From NCBI GenBank assembly GCA_934636245.1, contig CAKUAI010000019.1:1-64000 (forward strand): a DNA stretch of 64,000 nt, in the 5' to 3' direction. A program made the position numbers and the translations under genes. Below the pieces are notes generated by a model that had not been told where the DNA came from, did not search any database, and saw nothing but the letters and a program-made list of their open reading frames with translations. Source of the stretch: an uncultured Coriobacteriales bacterium. Lineage in GTDB: Bacteria; Actinomycetota; Coriobacteriia; Coriobacteriales; UMGS124. Positions 22,983 to 32,209 of this stretch are shown in pieces (within the stretch, counting starts at the first letter, position 1; each line of letters starts with the position of its first letter).

Positions 22983-24647
22983 CTATTCAGAAGCGGTCAT
23001 GTAATACGAGCTGATATCGGCCTCGGCGCTTGCCTCGGCGCTCGGCGCCTCCACCTCGACAGACACCGCACCCGGAATCTCGCGAGCAGACCTGGAGATG
23101 ATCGTGCGGCAGGTGTAGGAACCCATGCCCATGCAGTCCTCGATACCCACGACGCTCACCTCGCTGTACTGGCCCACATCGCCGGCATGGTACAGACCGG
23201 GAATGGGGTTGCCGTCCCAATCGAGGGTCGAGCCGTCCTCGCCCCAGTGCAGGCCACCGATGGTGTAGATGGCGTTGGGCACAAGCTCAGCCGCATAGTA
23301 GGGAGGCTGGCCCAGCTGCTGCAGGCACGGCGTGCCGTAGAAGGCATTCGGCTGCTCGGCACGGTGGAACTCAGGGTCCGCACCCTGCTCGCAATAGCTG
23401 TTGTAGGTGTCGATCGTTTCTTGCAGCACCGCAGCGTCAAGCGCCTCATGGCCGCTGTTCTCGGCGAGCTTCTCAACGAGCTCCTCGATGGTGTCGGCCT
23501 TGACGAGCCAGCCGCGGTCGAGCTCGGCCTGGTTGTCATCGCTCCAGGTGTAGATGTCCTTGGCGTACGACCAACCAATCATCGAAAGCGTGTCGGCGCC
23601 GCTCAGCTTTCCGCTGCCCATGAGCTGCGAGTCAAAGATGAGGTACATCGGCAGGTTCTTGAAACCAGTGTAGGCCATCCAGCTTCCGCCGTAATCGAAG
23701 GGCGGGTACAGGCTCTTGGTGTGGATGTACTCCTTATCCTCATCCATAAAGCGCTTGGCCTGCTGGTTCACGATGATGCGAGCGCCGCAGAACTCGCCCG
23801 TGGGCGTGTGCGCCATGCCGCAGCCCAGCTCCTCGCTTGCCTTGCGGAACGCCACGCTGGCCTGGCCGTTGAGCTCGAGACACATCCAGGTGAGGTTCTT
23901 GAGTGCCGCGCCAGCCGACTGGGCCATGAGCAGGCCATCGCCCGTGCAGGTAGGAGCGCCCTGGTTGGCCATGCCAACCTCCTTGGGCACCACGAAACGC
24001 GCCACGAGCTCGGTGTTGCCCAGGAAGCCGCCGCTGGCAAGCAGCACGCCCTTGTTGGCCTTCACGTTGACGGTGGAGCCGTCGGGGCCTTCGGCCTGCA
24101 CGCCAAGCACCTCGCGAGTGACCGGATCGAGGATGAGGTGGCGGGCCGGCGTCTCGTACAGCACGTTCACGCCCAGCGCGTCCACGGCCTGCTTCGTCGT
24201 GGCGTACACGCCCTTGCCGCCCGTCGTGCGATCGAGACCATGGGCATCAAGCCATGCGGCATCGGCCATGCCCTCGCCGACGACGGCCTGGATGGTCTCC
24301 TGCGAGATGTAGCCACGCGACCAGCCGTACATGGCCGTCGGGTCGTTCGGGAAGACGGCGCCGGCAGATGCGCACGTAGAACCGCCGCACATGACCTCGT
24401 CGCACTTCTCCAGCACAATGGCAGAAGCACCCTCGGCCACGGCCTCTCGTGCCGCCATGGCGCCGGCCGCACCGTAGCCCACGATGACGACGTCGGCGGC
24501 ATAGTCCCACGTCTCGGGCAGCACGGTAACCGCAACATCAGCCCGAGCAACGCCGGCCGAGGCAAGCGCAAGTGCGCCGGCAGCGGCTGCACCCTTTACA
24601 AATGAACGCCTGCTCAGCGCGTTGTCGACACATGCGGAAACACCCAT
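22983..24647 (-). CDS. Tat-exported FAD-dependent reductase (fumarate/urocanate reductase type)
   Basis: A 554-residue flavoprotein of the flavocytochrome-c/urocanate reductase/3-oxosteroid dehydrogenase superfamily. It has RR at residues 13-14 (LSRRSFVKG), an FAD-binding GYGAAG at 57-62, a mid-protein LLASGGFLGN and the C-terminal FAD-closing segment GGLHWGEDGST...GLYHAGDVG. It lacks an FMN-binding or cytochrome domain, so electrons must come from another carrier. AAGGGGG precedes the ATG at 24647. The adjacent LysR regulator and two small partner genes form a substrate-specific module. The electron acceptor is not predictable from sequence. Confidence 0.85.
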   Translation of the reverse strand: MGVSACVDNALSRRSFVKGAAAAGALALASAGVARADVAVTVLPETWDYAADVVIVGYGAAGAMAAREAVAEGASAIVLEKCDEVMCGGSTCASAGAVFPNDPTAMYGWSRGYISQETIQAVVGEGMADAAWLDAHGLDRTTGGKGVYATTKQAVDALGVNVLYETPARHLILDPVTREVLGVQAEGPDGSTVNVKANKGVLLASGGFLGNTELVARFVVPKEVGMANQGAPTCTGDGLLMAQSAGAALKNLTWMCLELNGQASVAFRKASEELGCGMAHTPTGEFCGARIIVNQQAKRFMDEDKEYIHTKSLYPPFDYGGSWMAYTGFKNLPMYLIFDSQLMGSGKLSGADTLSMIGWSYAKDIYTWSDDNQAELDRGWLVKADTIEELVEKLAENSGHEALDAAVLQETIDTYNSYCEQGADPEFHRAEQPNAFYGTPCLQQLGQPPYYAAELVPNAIYTIGGLHWGEDGSTLDWDGNPIPGLYHAGDVGQYSEVSVVGIEDCMGMGSYTCRTIISRSAREIPGAVSVEVEAPSAEASAEADISSYYMTASE

Positions 24648-24787
24648 ATGTACCCCCTTTGTTACCGGATTTCCCTTGCGCGGAGAATGCCCCGCGCCTT
24701 GATTCAAAGGTAGCCCTGAAACAAAGCGCCGTGAATAGCAGGGATTCCAAGGGGTCTTAAGGGTTATATGAATGCTTGAAGGGCCTA

Positions 24788-25663
24788 TTAAATCTGTTGA
24801 TGCCCCGCGGCGTAATCGAGAAACCCGCGCACAACGCCCGAACAAGGAGCGCGGTAGACATAGCCGTACTCAAACGTCTCGGGCCAATCAATCGGTACGG
24901 CAACAGAGCTGCCAAGCAATGGAGCCGAGTAGGACATATTCATAAGGATGAACCCTTGCGTAAGCACGTGCGTCCACACTTCGCTATCTGTGGCAAATTG
25001 CCAGATGCGGATATTTGGCTCACGCGACTGCAGACGCTGACCAAGACCATCGAACACATGCAGCCCGCACCCACAGCTCACGATAACGTCGCATTCGGCC
25101 AAATCCCCCACTGTCAGGGACTTGCGACAAGCAAGCGGATGGTCAATTGCCATGCTGCAGCTGATGCCCGTCGTGCCTATGCGTTGAAAACCGATGTCAG
25201 AGCGGTCGAGGCCGGAATCGAACGGCTGAACGTACAGGTCGATATCACCGCTCTCAAGCTGGTTGAGAAAGTCTCGATAGTTGCCGTCCACAAAGCTGAC
25301 ATCCACATCGGGCCGGAGCCGTGCGAAGCCTGCCAGCGCATCCTTGAGCAAAACAAGCTCCACATTGCGATAGGAGCCCACATTGATGCGCGGCCGCCCC
25401 AAGCCCGCCACAGCCCGCGCCTCTCGCTCGGCCGTGTGTTCAAGATTGATGATGTCGCGCGCGTAGCCAAGGTAGACCGACCCTGCCTCGGTAAGGGAGG
25501 CCCCGCGATAATCACGTGCGAGTAGTTGGAAACCAAGCTCGCGCTCAAGGGCATTGACCTGCTGCGTCAGTGCGGTCGGAGTCGTGTAGAACACTTGAGC
25601 TGCCTTGGAAAACGAGCCCTTCTCAGCCACCGCTACGAACGTCTCCAAATGACGCAGGTTCAT
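24788..25663 (-). CDS. LysR-family transcription regulator
   Basis: A 291-residue regulator. The winged HTH is residues 1-60 (HLETFVAVAEKGSFSKAAQV) and the effector-binding domain about residues 90-285. The ATG at 25663 follows AAAAGGGGAGAG. It lies directly upstream of and in the same orientation as the flavoprotein gene, with a 140-base gap that probably holds the regulated promoter. That arrangement is less common than divergence for LysR proteins. The reductase substrate is the likely co-inducer. Confidence 0.88.
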   Translation of the reverse strand: MNLRHLETFVAVAEKGSFSKAAQVFYTTPTALTQQVNALERELGFQLLARDYRGASLTEAGSVYLGYARDIINLEHTAEREARAVAGLGRPRINVGSYRNVELVLLKDALAGFARLRPDVDVSFVDGNYRDFLNQLESGDIDLYVQPFDSGLDRSDIGFQRIGTTGISCSMAIDHPLACRKSLTVGDLAECDVIVSCGCGLHVFDGLGQRLQSREPNIRIWQFATDSEVWTHVLTQGFILMNMSYSAPLLGSSVAVPIDWPETFEYGYVYRAPCSGVVRGFLDYAAGHQQI

Positions 25664-25793
25664 GTCTCTCCCCTTTTGCGAACCCTCACCAGGCACCATC
25701 GTGCCAGGGCTGGCCTGCTCATAAAATAGCCCAGGTAACAAGCCTTGATGATGCAAACGTATGCGTGCCTATCGTAACACGTTTCTCATGCGT

Positions 25794-26309
25794 TTAGTCC
25801 TGAACCCATTCCCTGAGCTGCCCATATGCCTCGATGAGATCGGGGAGCTTCCAACGGGCGTTGGCGGGGCTGGTGGAGGGGAAGCCCTGGTAGGGCAGGC
25901 CGATCTTCTCGGCCAGAAAACGCTCGTAGAGGCGCAGGGCCGTGGAACCCGTGAGCGCAACGTGGTCGATCTGCGTGCCTGCGATAAACGCAGGGATATC
26001 CTGAGGTACCGCGTCGCGAATGGAGGCATCCGAGGCGCCCTCGATGCTGCAGCTCTTGAGCACATCGAAAATGGCAACATGATGCGCGCGGGCAAAGGCG
26101 CGGCGACCCTCGGGCGTCTTGGGATCCTGGTCGTTGAAAAGGGCGGCAAGAACCGGCCAGAACCGGTTTTGCGGGTGGCCGTAAGGAATGCCCACCTCGC
26201 GCGACTTTGGGCTCGGCATGGTCCCGAGCACAAGCACGCGGGCATCGGGCGACCAAATGGGCTCGACGCTATGGACGACAAGCGACGCGTGCGCGGAAGA
26301 ATCAGCCAT
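25794..26309 (-). CDS. DNA-deoxyinosine/uracil glycosylase family protein
   Basis: A 171-residue base-excision glycosylase of the uracil-DNA glycosylase fold. The active-site motif VLVLGTMPSPKSREVG (residues about 23-38) is followed by the HPQNRFW segment and a C-terminal PSTSPANARW loop that contacts DNA. These features are typical of the hypoxanthine (deoxyinosine) glycosylase branch. ATG at 26309 follows GAGGG; longer in-frame starts lack a ribosome site. It repairs deaminated purines. The operator-like repeats just upstream may control it or the divergent transporter. Confidence 0.82.
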   Translation of the reverse strand: MADSSAHASLVVHSVEPIWSPDARVLVLGTMPSPKSREVGIPYGHPQNRFWPVLAALFNDQDPKTPEGRRAFARAHHVAIFDVLKSCSIEGASDASIRDAVPQDIPAFIAGTQIDHVALTGSTALRLYERFLAEKIGLPYQGFPSTSPANARWKLPDLIEAYGQLREWVQD

Positions 26310-26340
26310 GCAGCCCTCATTCATTCGAAGTGACGGCAAA

Positions 26341-26424
26341 TAACATACATTTCGGAAATGTAGAAAATGTGCCAACTGGGCTTTTGATACTTTAACATAC
26401 ATTTCAACTCTCCAAATGTATGTT
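26341..26424. promoter_or_regulatory. Cluster of operator-like repeats between glycosylase and NSS transporter
   Basis: AACATACATTT occurs at 26342-26352 and 26394-26404 and, inverted, at 26414-26424. The last two make a perfect 11-base inverted repeat. The first overlaps a second palindrome, TACATTTC-G-GAAATGTA (26346-26362). The sites sit 33 to 115 bases upstream of the glycosylase start and near the rightward promoter zone. The rest of the gap to 26605 is AT-moderate and featureless. Confidence 0.55.
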
Positions 26425-26605
26425 ATTTCCTGGCGACGGCGAGGCCAGTGCGTGATTCAGAACGCAAACGCAGCCAATTAGGGCGTTTTCAGCCATCTTC
26501 CAGCAAAAAAGACTGGTATCCTATGCCGTTGTGTGAAAACGACCGTATGCGCTTTTGCGCAAGCGCTCAATCCAAGGGCGCCCAAGCACGCAAAGGAGAC
26601 CAAGA

Positions 26606-28018
26606 ATGGAAAAACACGCCTCCGTCCCCGAGCGCGAGCAATTCGCCTCGCGGCTCGGCTTCATCCTGGTGAGCGCAGGTTGCGCCATTGGCCTGGGCAA
26701 CGTCTGGCGTTTCCCCTATATCACGGGTGAGTACGGAGGCGGCGCGTTCGTCCTCATGTACCTGGTGTTCCTTCTCATCTTTGGCCTGCCGATCCTGGTG
26801 ATGGAGTTCGCCGCCGGTCGCGCCAGCCAGAAGAGCATTGCCCGCAGCTACGACATGCTCGAGCCCGAGGGCACCAAATGGCACCGCATCAAGTGGCTCG
26901 GCCTGGTTGGCAACTACCTGCTCATGATGTTCTACACCACCGTTGCAGGCTGGATGCTCGCCTTCATGGTGAAAAGCGCAACCGGGCAGCTCACGGGCGT
27001 CACGGCAGAGCAGAGTAACCAGATCTTTAACGCGCTGCTCGCCAGTCCCGGCGAGATGCTTGTGTACATGGCCATCGTCGTAGTGCTCGGCGTGCTTATT
27101 TGCAGCCTGGGTCTTCAGAAGGGCGTGGAGCGCATCACGAAGGTCATGATGAGCGCGCTGTTCGTCATCATGCTCGTGCTGTGCGTGCGCGCGGTCACCC
27201 TACCCGGAGGCATGGACGGCCTGGCCTTTTACCTGCTGCCCGACTTTGACAAGCTCTTCGGCCAGGGTCTGGGCAACACCGTGGACGCCGTGTACGCCGC
27301 CATGGGTCAGGCGTTCTTCACGCTGTCCATCGGTGCGGGCGGCATGCTGATTTTCGGCAGCTACCTGGGCAAGGACCGCTCGCTTCCCGGCGAGGCCGTG
27401 CGCATTGCCGGCGTTGACACCCTCGTCGCCCTCATGGCCGGTCTCATCATCTTCCCTGCTTGCTTCGCCTTTGGCGTCGAGCCTGGCAGCGGCCCGGGTC
27501 TCGTGTTCATCACGCTTCCGAGCGTCTTTGAGCAGATGCCGCTCGGCCAGCTGTGGTGTACGCTTTTCTTCCTGTTCATGAGCTTTGCCGCGCTCAGCAC
27601 CGTGGTAGCCGTCTTCGAGAACATCATGAGCTTCTCGATGGATCAGTGGGGCACACCGCGCAAGAAGGCCTGCGCCATCAACGGCGTCCTACTTTTCCTC
27701 CTGAGCCTGCCGTGCCTTCTGGGCTTCAACGTGCTCTCCGGCGTCGTGGTACCCGGCATCGGCGACATCCAGGGCGTTGAGGACTTCATCATGTCCAACA
27801 ACCTGCTGCCCCTCGGCGGCCTGTTGCTGCTGCTTTTCTGCACGCACAAGCGCGGCTGGGGCTTCGACAACTTCCTGGCAGAAGCCAACACCGGCGAGGG
27901 CCTCAAGTTCCCGCGCTGGGCACGCGGCTACCTCACCTACGTGCTGCCTGTGCTCATCGCCGTCATCCTCATCGGCGGCTGGATCCCCGTGGTACAGACC
28001 TGGCTGGGGCTGGCGTAG
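26606..28018 (+). CDS. Sodium-dependent NSS-family transporter
   Basis: A 470-residue neurotransmitter:sodium symporter. The signature GCAIGLGNVWRFPYI in the first transmembrane helix forms the sodium and substrate sites. About eleven hydrophobic segments follow, the short bacterial form. It imports amino acids or related amines using the sodium gradient. The substrate is not clear. AGGAGACCAAGA precedes the ATG, and a strong terminator follows the stop. It is a single-gene transcript divergent from the glycosylase. Confidence 0.9.
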   Translation: MEKHASVPEREQFASRLGFILVSAGCAIGLGNVWRFPYITGEYGGGAFVLMYLVFLLIFGLPILVMEFAAGRASQKSIARSYDMLEPEGTKWHRIKWLGLVGNYLLMMFYTTVAGWMLAFMVKSATGQLTGVTAEQSNQIFNALLASPGEMLVYMAIVVVLGVLICSLGLQKGVERITKVMMSALFVIMLVLCVRAVTLPGGMDGLAFYLLPDFDKLFGQGLGNTVDAVYAAMGQAFFTLSIGAGGMLIFGSYLGKDRSLPGEAVRIAGVDTLVALMAGLIIFPACFAFGVEPGSGPGLVFITLPSVFEQMPLGQLWCTLFFLFMSFAALSTVVAVFENIMSFSMDQWGTPRKKACAINGVLLFLLSLPCLLGFNVLSGVVVPGIGDIQGVEDFIMSNNLLPLGGLLLLLFCTHKRGWGFDNFLAEANTGEGLKFPRWARGYLTYVLPVLIAVILIGGWIPVVQTWLGLA

Positions 28019-28030
28019 AATACCGCCTGC

Positions 28031-28066
28031 AAAAAGGGCTTCGGGATTGTTCCCGAAGCCCTTTTT
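28031..28066. terminator. Bidirectional intrinsic terminator
   Basis: AAAAAGGGCTTCGGGA (28031-28046) is perfectly complementary to 28051-28066, with a 4-base loop. A and T tracts flank the stem on both strands, so it serves the convergent transporter and rhomboid genes. Confidence 0.92.
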
Positions 28067-28090
28067 CGTGACCGTTTTGCTTGCCGAGCC

Positions 28091-28819
28091 TTACTTCTTC
28101 TTGCCCTTCTTCGAAGCCTTGCGGTGCATGAAGAAGCCGGCAGCGCAACCGACGATGCCGCCGAAGATGTGGGCGAACTGGGAGATGCCGTCAGGCTGCA
28201 AGGCAGCGAAGATCTGACCGCCGATGAAGATCACCGCGACGAGGATGAGCGTGAGCGGGATGGAGCCCTTCTCGTAGCTGGCAAACGAGGAGAGCAGAAT
28301 CATCGCGAAGACGATGCCGCTCGCACCCATCAGCCCCGTGCTGAAGAGCAGGTTGTTGAACACGGCCGTAACGAACGCAGTGATGAGAATGAGCAGAAGG
28401 GTCTTGATGCCGCCGTACTTCTCCTCAATCAGGGGGCCTACGATGAGGAGCAGCGTGATGTTGGTAATCCAATGCTGGAAGTCGGCGTGGCCCAGCACGT
28501 AGGTGAACATGCGCACACAGCCGAGCGGGTCGAGCGCCGAGGTGCGGTATGTGCTGAAGAGCAGCGTGTTGGTTGCGCCGCCCGTGATGAGCCCCAACAA
28601 CAACGCCACGAGCGACAGCGCAGTAAAGCCGAGGATCACCGGCGAGTTGAACTTGATGGGAATCGGCATGCGCGTACGAGGCTTTTTCTCCTTGGGAAGG
28701 TCGACCTTCGGCGTGAAGGGTGCCTTCGGAGTAAATGGGGCCTTCGTCGCCGTCGATTCCGCGTTGCCCTGCACCGGGGCGTTCGCAGGCATCTGCTCAG
28801 TGCCCGTCGTCTCGTCCAT
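28091..28819 (-). CDS. Rhomboid-family intramembrane serine protease
   Basis: A 242-residue protein with a disordered, Lys/Pro-rich cytoplasmic N-terminus (residues 1-55) containing the repeat APFTPK, then six transmembrane segments. The catalytic dyad is Ser167 in MGASGIV and His217 in QFAHIFGG. HADFQHWITN (111-120) supplies the oxyanion-side His and Asn. It cleaves membrane-anchored proteins within the bilayer. ATG at 28819 is preferred because AAAGGCGG lies upstream. The very basic C-terminus probably stays in the cytoplasm. It stands alone, so its substrates are unknown. Confidence 0.88.
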   Translation of the reverse strand: MDETTGTEQMPANAPVQGNAESTATKAPFTPKAPFTPKVDLPKEKKPRTRMPIPIKFNSPVILGFTALSLVALLLGLITGGATNTLLFSTYRTSALDPLGCVRMFTYVLGHADFQHWITNITLLLIVGPLIEEKYGGIKTLLLILITAFVTAVFNNLLFSTGLMGASGIVFAMILLSSFASYEKGSIPLTLILVAVIFIGGQIFAALQPDGISQFAHIFGGIVGCAAGFFMHRKASKKGKKK

Positions 28820-28922
28820 CGCAAACCGCCTTTCATTCAAAAACGGATCGTGCAACTATCCTAGCAGCATAATCGCCGCGGTGCATTGCGCAACCCCACA
28901 AAGTGACTGCTAAATATCAAAC

Positions 28923-29573
28923 TTAATCCGGTCTTTTCCACTCCTCGATTGCGGCTTCATATTCGGGCTCGATGGCGTGTCCGGCCATACCTGCCGCAAC
29001 TTGAAGCGAGAGATGCACGCCGCGCTTGGCCACAGTCTCGGGGTCTTCCTTCATTCCGTCGAAGAACCACCGACGCACCACTGCATACCAGCCAGCCGAA
29101 ATAAAATGCGCGCAATCGCGATAGCTGATATAGCAATATTTTGCACCGGTCTCCTCGGGGCCGTACTCAAACGCGAGGTGATCGACCGTCAGCTCTTCTT
29201 CCAGCTCCTCGGCCTGCGAGTAATAGGGGGACACGCCGGTATTGGAAAGAATCGCGCGTGCAAGATTGGGATTGGCGCGCAAGAATTCGAGCGACTGAAC
29301 ACGCTGCTCGAGAAGCTCGCACACAGCCTCCTGCCTGTTCGCATAGTCGCCGCGACGCTTGCGTTTTGAGCCGAAATACACGAGCCCATGCATGTAGCAG
29401 TCCAGCGCCAGCGCCTCGAGGTCTTCGTAATGGTTGTAAAACGAGTTCTTGCTCACCTCGGCGCGTTCGGCAAGCTCCTTGACGGTTATCTGCTCCAAGG
29501 GACGAGAACGCAGAAGCTCGAGCATTGCCGCCCTCAGATACCCTTGCGTGCGATCTGCCCTGCGATCAACCAT
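28923..29573 (-). CDS. TetR-family regulator (divergent from ferredoxin-like gene)
   Basis: A 216-residue TetR-type regulator with the HTH at about residues 8-55 (QITVKELAERAEVSKNSFYNHY). The C-terminal helical domain is larger than usual and Tyr/Trp-rich, suggesting a bulky ligand. ATG at 29573 follows GAAGGGGAGAATC. It is transcribed away from the Tat ferredoxin-like protein at 29812, sharing a 238-base promoter region, and probably controls it. Confidence 0.85.
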   Translation of the reverse strand: MVDRRADRTQGYLRAAMLELLRSRPLEQITVKELAERAEVSKNSFYNHYEDLEALALDCYMHGLVYFGSKRKRRGDYANRQEAVCELLEQRVQSLEFLRANPNLARAILSNTGVSPYYSQAEELEEELTVDHLAFEYGPEETGAKYCYISYRDCAHFISAGWYAVVRRWFFDGMKEDPETVAKRGVHLSLQVAAGMAGHAIEPEYEAAIEEWKRPD

Positions 29574-29811
29574 GATTCTCCCCTTCTCCCTGAAGCGAAG
29601 TATACCAAGGTACTTTTTCCCATCTAGCACTCAGAGCAAAGTTAGCCATATGCGTCTTTTGATCGATTCGCCCCAAACGTTACAAACTGAGCATCGGGGC
29701 AAGAACGTGAATTCACTTGCGGATAGGGCGCTTGCTACACTCGATTCAAGCTGGTAGGGAGCCAGCGCGCCGGAATAGGGAGCCGGCATGGGAGAAATAG
29801 GAGGAAACGAA

Positions 29812-31212
29812 ATGGCCGAGATGAGCCGCAGGAATTTCCTTGGCATGAGCGCTGCAATGGGTGCCGCTGCCACGATGGGCACGTCGGCTGCGATGGCCGC
29901 ACCTGAGGAGGTCGCACCCCTCGTCGTCAACGTCGACACCGATGATGCCGATATGTACCGCTTCCATACCTCAGTTGACACCATCAACGAGATTCGCCGC
30001 GAGCAGATTGACGCCTGCACCGACTACACCTGCTCCGACGGCACGGTTATACCCGCCATCTGGGTCAAGTGCCGCATGCTCGTGGACGGCCTTGGCGCAG
30101 GTATCGGTGCCAAGAACTACACTGGTCCCGAAAGCTTCGAGCTCTTCAAGTGGCTCACCTACTCTGACGAGGCGCTGGCCGAGTTCTATGTGAACTGCCC
30201 CATTGGCAAGGACTTCACCGCACTTGACGCCGCCATCGCCAACGACTGCACCGAGGCCGAGGCCAACGAGAAGTGCATGAAGCTCTCCTGGACCGGCGCC
30301 TTCTTCCACGCTCGTCGCGGCGGCCTCGATTATTACCACCACCAGCGCATGTACCACGGCATCACCGAGAGCTCGATCAACCTGTATAAGGACGGCGACA
30401 AGGACTCGGGCTTCATGACCGACTTCGGCGCGTCGCTGCAGCAGTACGAGCTCACGCCTTTCCCCTGCTACTACCCCATGCCCGTCGGCATCGAGGTCAT
30501 GGGCGAGGGCTCCAAGATTCTGCCTTACGATGACATCGAGGCGCTCATCGACCGCCATGAGACCATTGCCGTCACCGCCTGCCAGTGCCGCTATATCGCC
30601 AACATGATGGGCGACACCATCGAGGAGCTCCCCAACCCCTGCGACCTCGACGCCGTGAAGGACTTCGTCTGCGCCGACGGCCATCACCTGGAGAAGTGCT
30701 TCACGTTCGGCGAGGAGGCCGAGTTCTACATCGAGCAGGGCTTCGGCCGCCAGCTCACCCAGGAAGAGGCCCACGAGCTCATGCATCGTCAGATTGTCGA
30801 CGAGGGCTGCATTCCCCAGAGCTGTTATACCAAGTACACCGAGGTCATCTGCTCGTGCGACAAGGGCTGCACCAACATGCCCGGCTACATCGCGCTGGGC
30901 ACCGACAGCGTGAACTACCCCAACCAGTCCCACTACAACCTCGAGGTCGACAAGGACCTGTGCATCGGCTGCGGCGCTTGCGCCGAGCGCTGCATGGCCA
31001 GCGCGGTTGAGATTGTCGACGGCAAGGCCGAGGTCACGGGCTACTGCTTCCGCTGCGGCCAGTGCGGCCTGGTTTGCCCCGTCGATGCGCGCAAACTCGT
31101 GAACAAGCCCAGCGAGGAGATTCCCGACATGCCCGACGACCTCATCGACTGGATTAACAAGGACACGATGTATCGCTACGAGAAGGGCGAGTGGCCTTAC
31201 CCGATGGCATAA
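29812..31212 (+). CDS. Tat-exported cysteine-rich 4Fe-4S protein
   Basis: A 466-residue protein with RR at residues 6-7 (SRRNFLGM). The C-terminus has a two-cluster ferredoxin (CIGCGACAERC, then CFRCGQCGLVC). A middle region (about 265-365) holds a Cys-rich module, CQCR...C...GFGRQLTQEEAHEL, of the kind found in redox proteins of anaerobes. The first 230 residues have no recognised fold. AGGAGG before ATG 29812 fixes the start. No partner reductase is encoded next to it. It could be a soluble electron carrier or itself a reductase for a ligand sensed by the TetR protein. Confidence 0.72.
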   Translation: MAEMSRRNFLGMSAAMGAAATMGTSAAMAAPEEVAPLVVNVDTDDADMYRFHTSVDTINEIRREQIDACTDYTCSDGTVIPAIWVKCRMLVDGLGAGIGAKNYTGPESFELFKWLTYSDEALAEFYVNCPIGKDFTALDAAIANDCTEAEANEKCMKLSWTGAFFHARRGGLDYYHHQRMYHGITESSINLYKDGDKDSGFMTDFGASLQQYELTPFPCYYPMPVGIEVMGEGSKILPYDDIEALIDRHETIAVTACQCRYIANMMGDTIEELPNPCDLDAVKDFVCADGHHLEKCFTFGEEAEFYIEQGFGRQLTQEEAHELMHRQIVDEGCIPQSCYTKYTEVICSCDKGCTNMPGYIALGTDSVNYPNQSHYNLEVDKDLCIGCGACAERCMASAVEIVDGKAEVTGYCFRCGQCGLVCPVDARKLVNKPSEEIPDMPDDLIDWINKDTMYRYEKGEWPYPMA

Positions 31213-31241
31213 AACCTGCTAGACCATACCAAACCCCCTGC

Positions 31242-31282
31242 AAGCCCGCGTTTTGGCAACTACGCCAGAACGCGGGCTTTTT
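31242..31282. terminator. Bidirectional intrinsic terminator
   Basis: AAGCCCGCGTTTTGGC (31242-31257) pairs with 31264-31279 with one mismatch, followed by a T tract. It also overlaps the convergent end of the next gene. Confidence 0.85.
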
Positions 31283-31283
31283 G

Positions 31284-32195
31284 CTAGATACCCGCAAACT
31301 CCCAGGTAGAATCGGTGGCGAGGAGGATAACGTTGTCGGGGGCGTCGGTGCTGTCGGGCGAGAGGGGGATAACGTGGACGTGAGCAAACTCGTCCTCGAG
31401 GGCTTCGACGTACTGGTGCAGGAACGTCGACTTCGGACCCTCGAGCGTTGAGACGACATTGGCGATGAGGACGCCGCCGGGATTTAGGCAGGCATGGGCA
31501 TTGCGCACGCATGTCGGGCTGGCAAGGGACGCAACAGGCTTCTTACCAGCAAATACGTCGAAGTCCATGGCGTCATAACGCTGACCAAAGCCGGCACCGT
31601 AGCGGCGACGCGCCTGGCGGGCAAACTCGGTGTCGCAGCCCTCTCCCCCAAGCCCCTCTCGCACCACGCGGGACAGATCGGCCAGGTAGTCGCAGCCGTC
31701 AGCGCATATCCTGCCCAGGTCGTAGGTCCCGCCGAAAGGATAGTCGGAGAGATACTCGGCGAGATAGAAATCCGTGAGCGCAATGCGCATGATGGCTGGG
31801 TCGATCTCGACCACATCCATATGCACCTCGGGCCGCGTCGCGATGACGTGCTTGGGGTAGGCGTACCCGCCGCCTCCCACCATGAGGACGCGCTCGATGT
31901 CGGGCTTGGCGTCAAACATGAGGTCGAAGGCCAGGTAATAATCGAAGACCGGCTCGGCTCGGTATTCCTCGTCCACGTACGTCGCCGACTGCACGCTGCG
32001 ACCCACGAGCAAGAGGCGTACCGCTCGCCCGTCGGCATCGGTCGTGGTGCACACAACGGCCGGCCCGAACTTGGTACGGTAAAAGCGCGGGTCGGCCTTG
32101 TGCACGCCGTATGCCAGCAGCGCCGAAGCGCCCGCCACGCCAAGAGCCCCCAGGGCAAGCCCGATGTTCATCTTCGACTTCTTCGACAAACCCAT
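31284..32195 (-). CDS. Spermidine-synthase-like protein with N-terminal membrane anchor
   Basis: A 303-residue protein of the spermidine synthase / SAM-dependent methyltransferase fold. One transmembrane segment lies at residues 9-30. The glycine-rich nucleotide loop is VLMVGGGGYAYPKHV, followed by VEIDPAIM, the usual acidic ribose-contact motif. Polyamine-binding residues are not clearly conserved, so a different substrate is possible. GGAAGGGAC precedes the ATG. It begins 15 bases after the nucleotidase stop, so the two form an operon. Confidence 0.72.
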   Translation of the reverse strand: MGLSKKSKMNIGLALGALGVAGASALLAYGVHKADPRFYRTKFGPAVVCTTTDADGRAVRLLLVGRSVQSATYVDEEYRAEPVFDYYLAFDLMFDAKPDIERVLMVGGGGYAYPKHVIATRPEVHMDVVEIDPAIMRIALTDFYLAEYLSDYPFGGTYDLGRICADGCDYLADLSRVVREGLGGEGCDTEFARQARRRYGAGFGQRYDAMDFDVFAGKKPVASLASPTCVRNAHACLNPGGVLIANVVSTLEGPKSTFLHQYVEALEDEFAHVHVIPLSPDSTDAPDNVILLATDSTWEFAGI

Positions 32196-32209
32196 GTCCC
32201 TTCCAGCCC

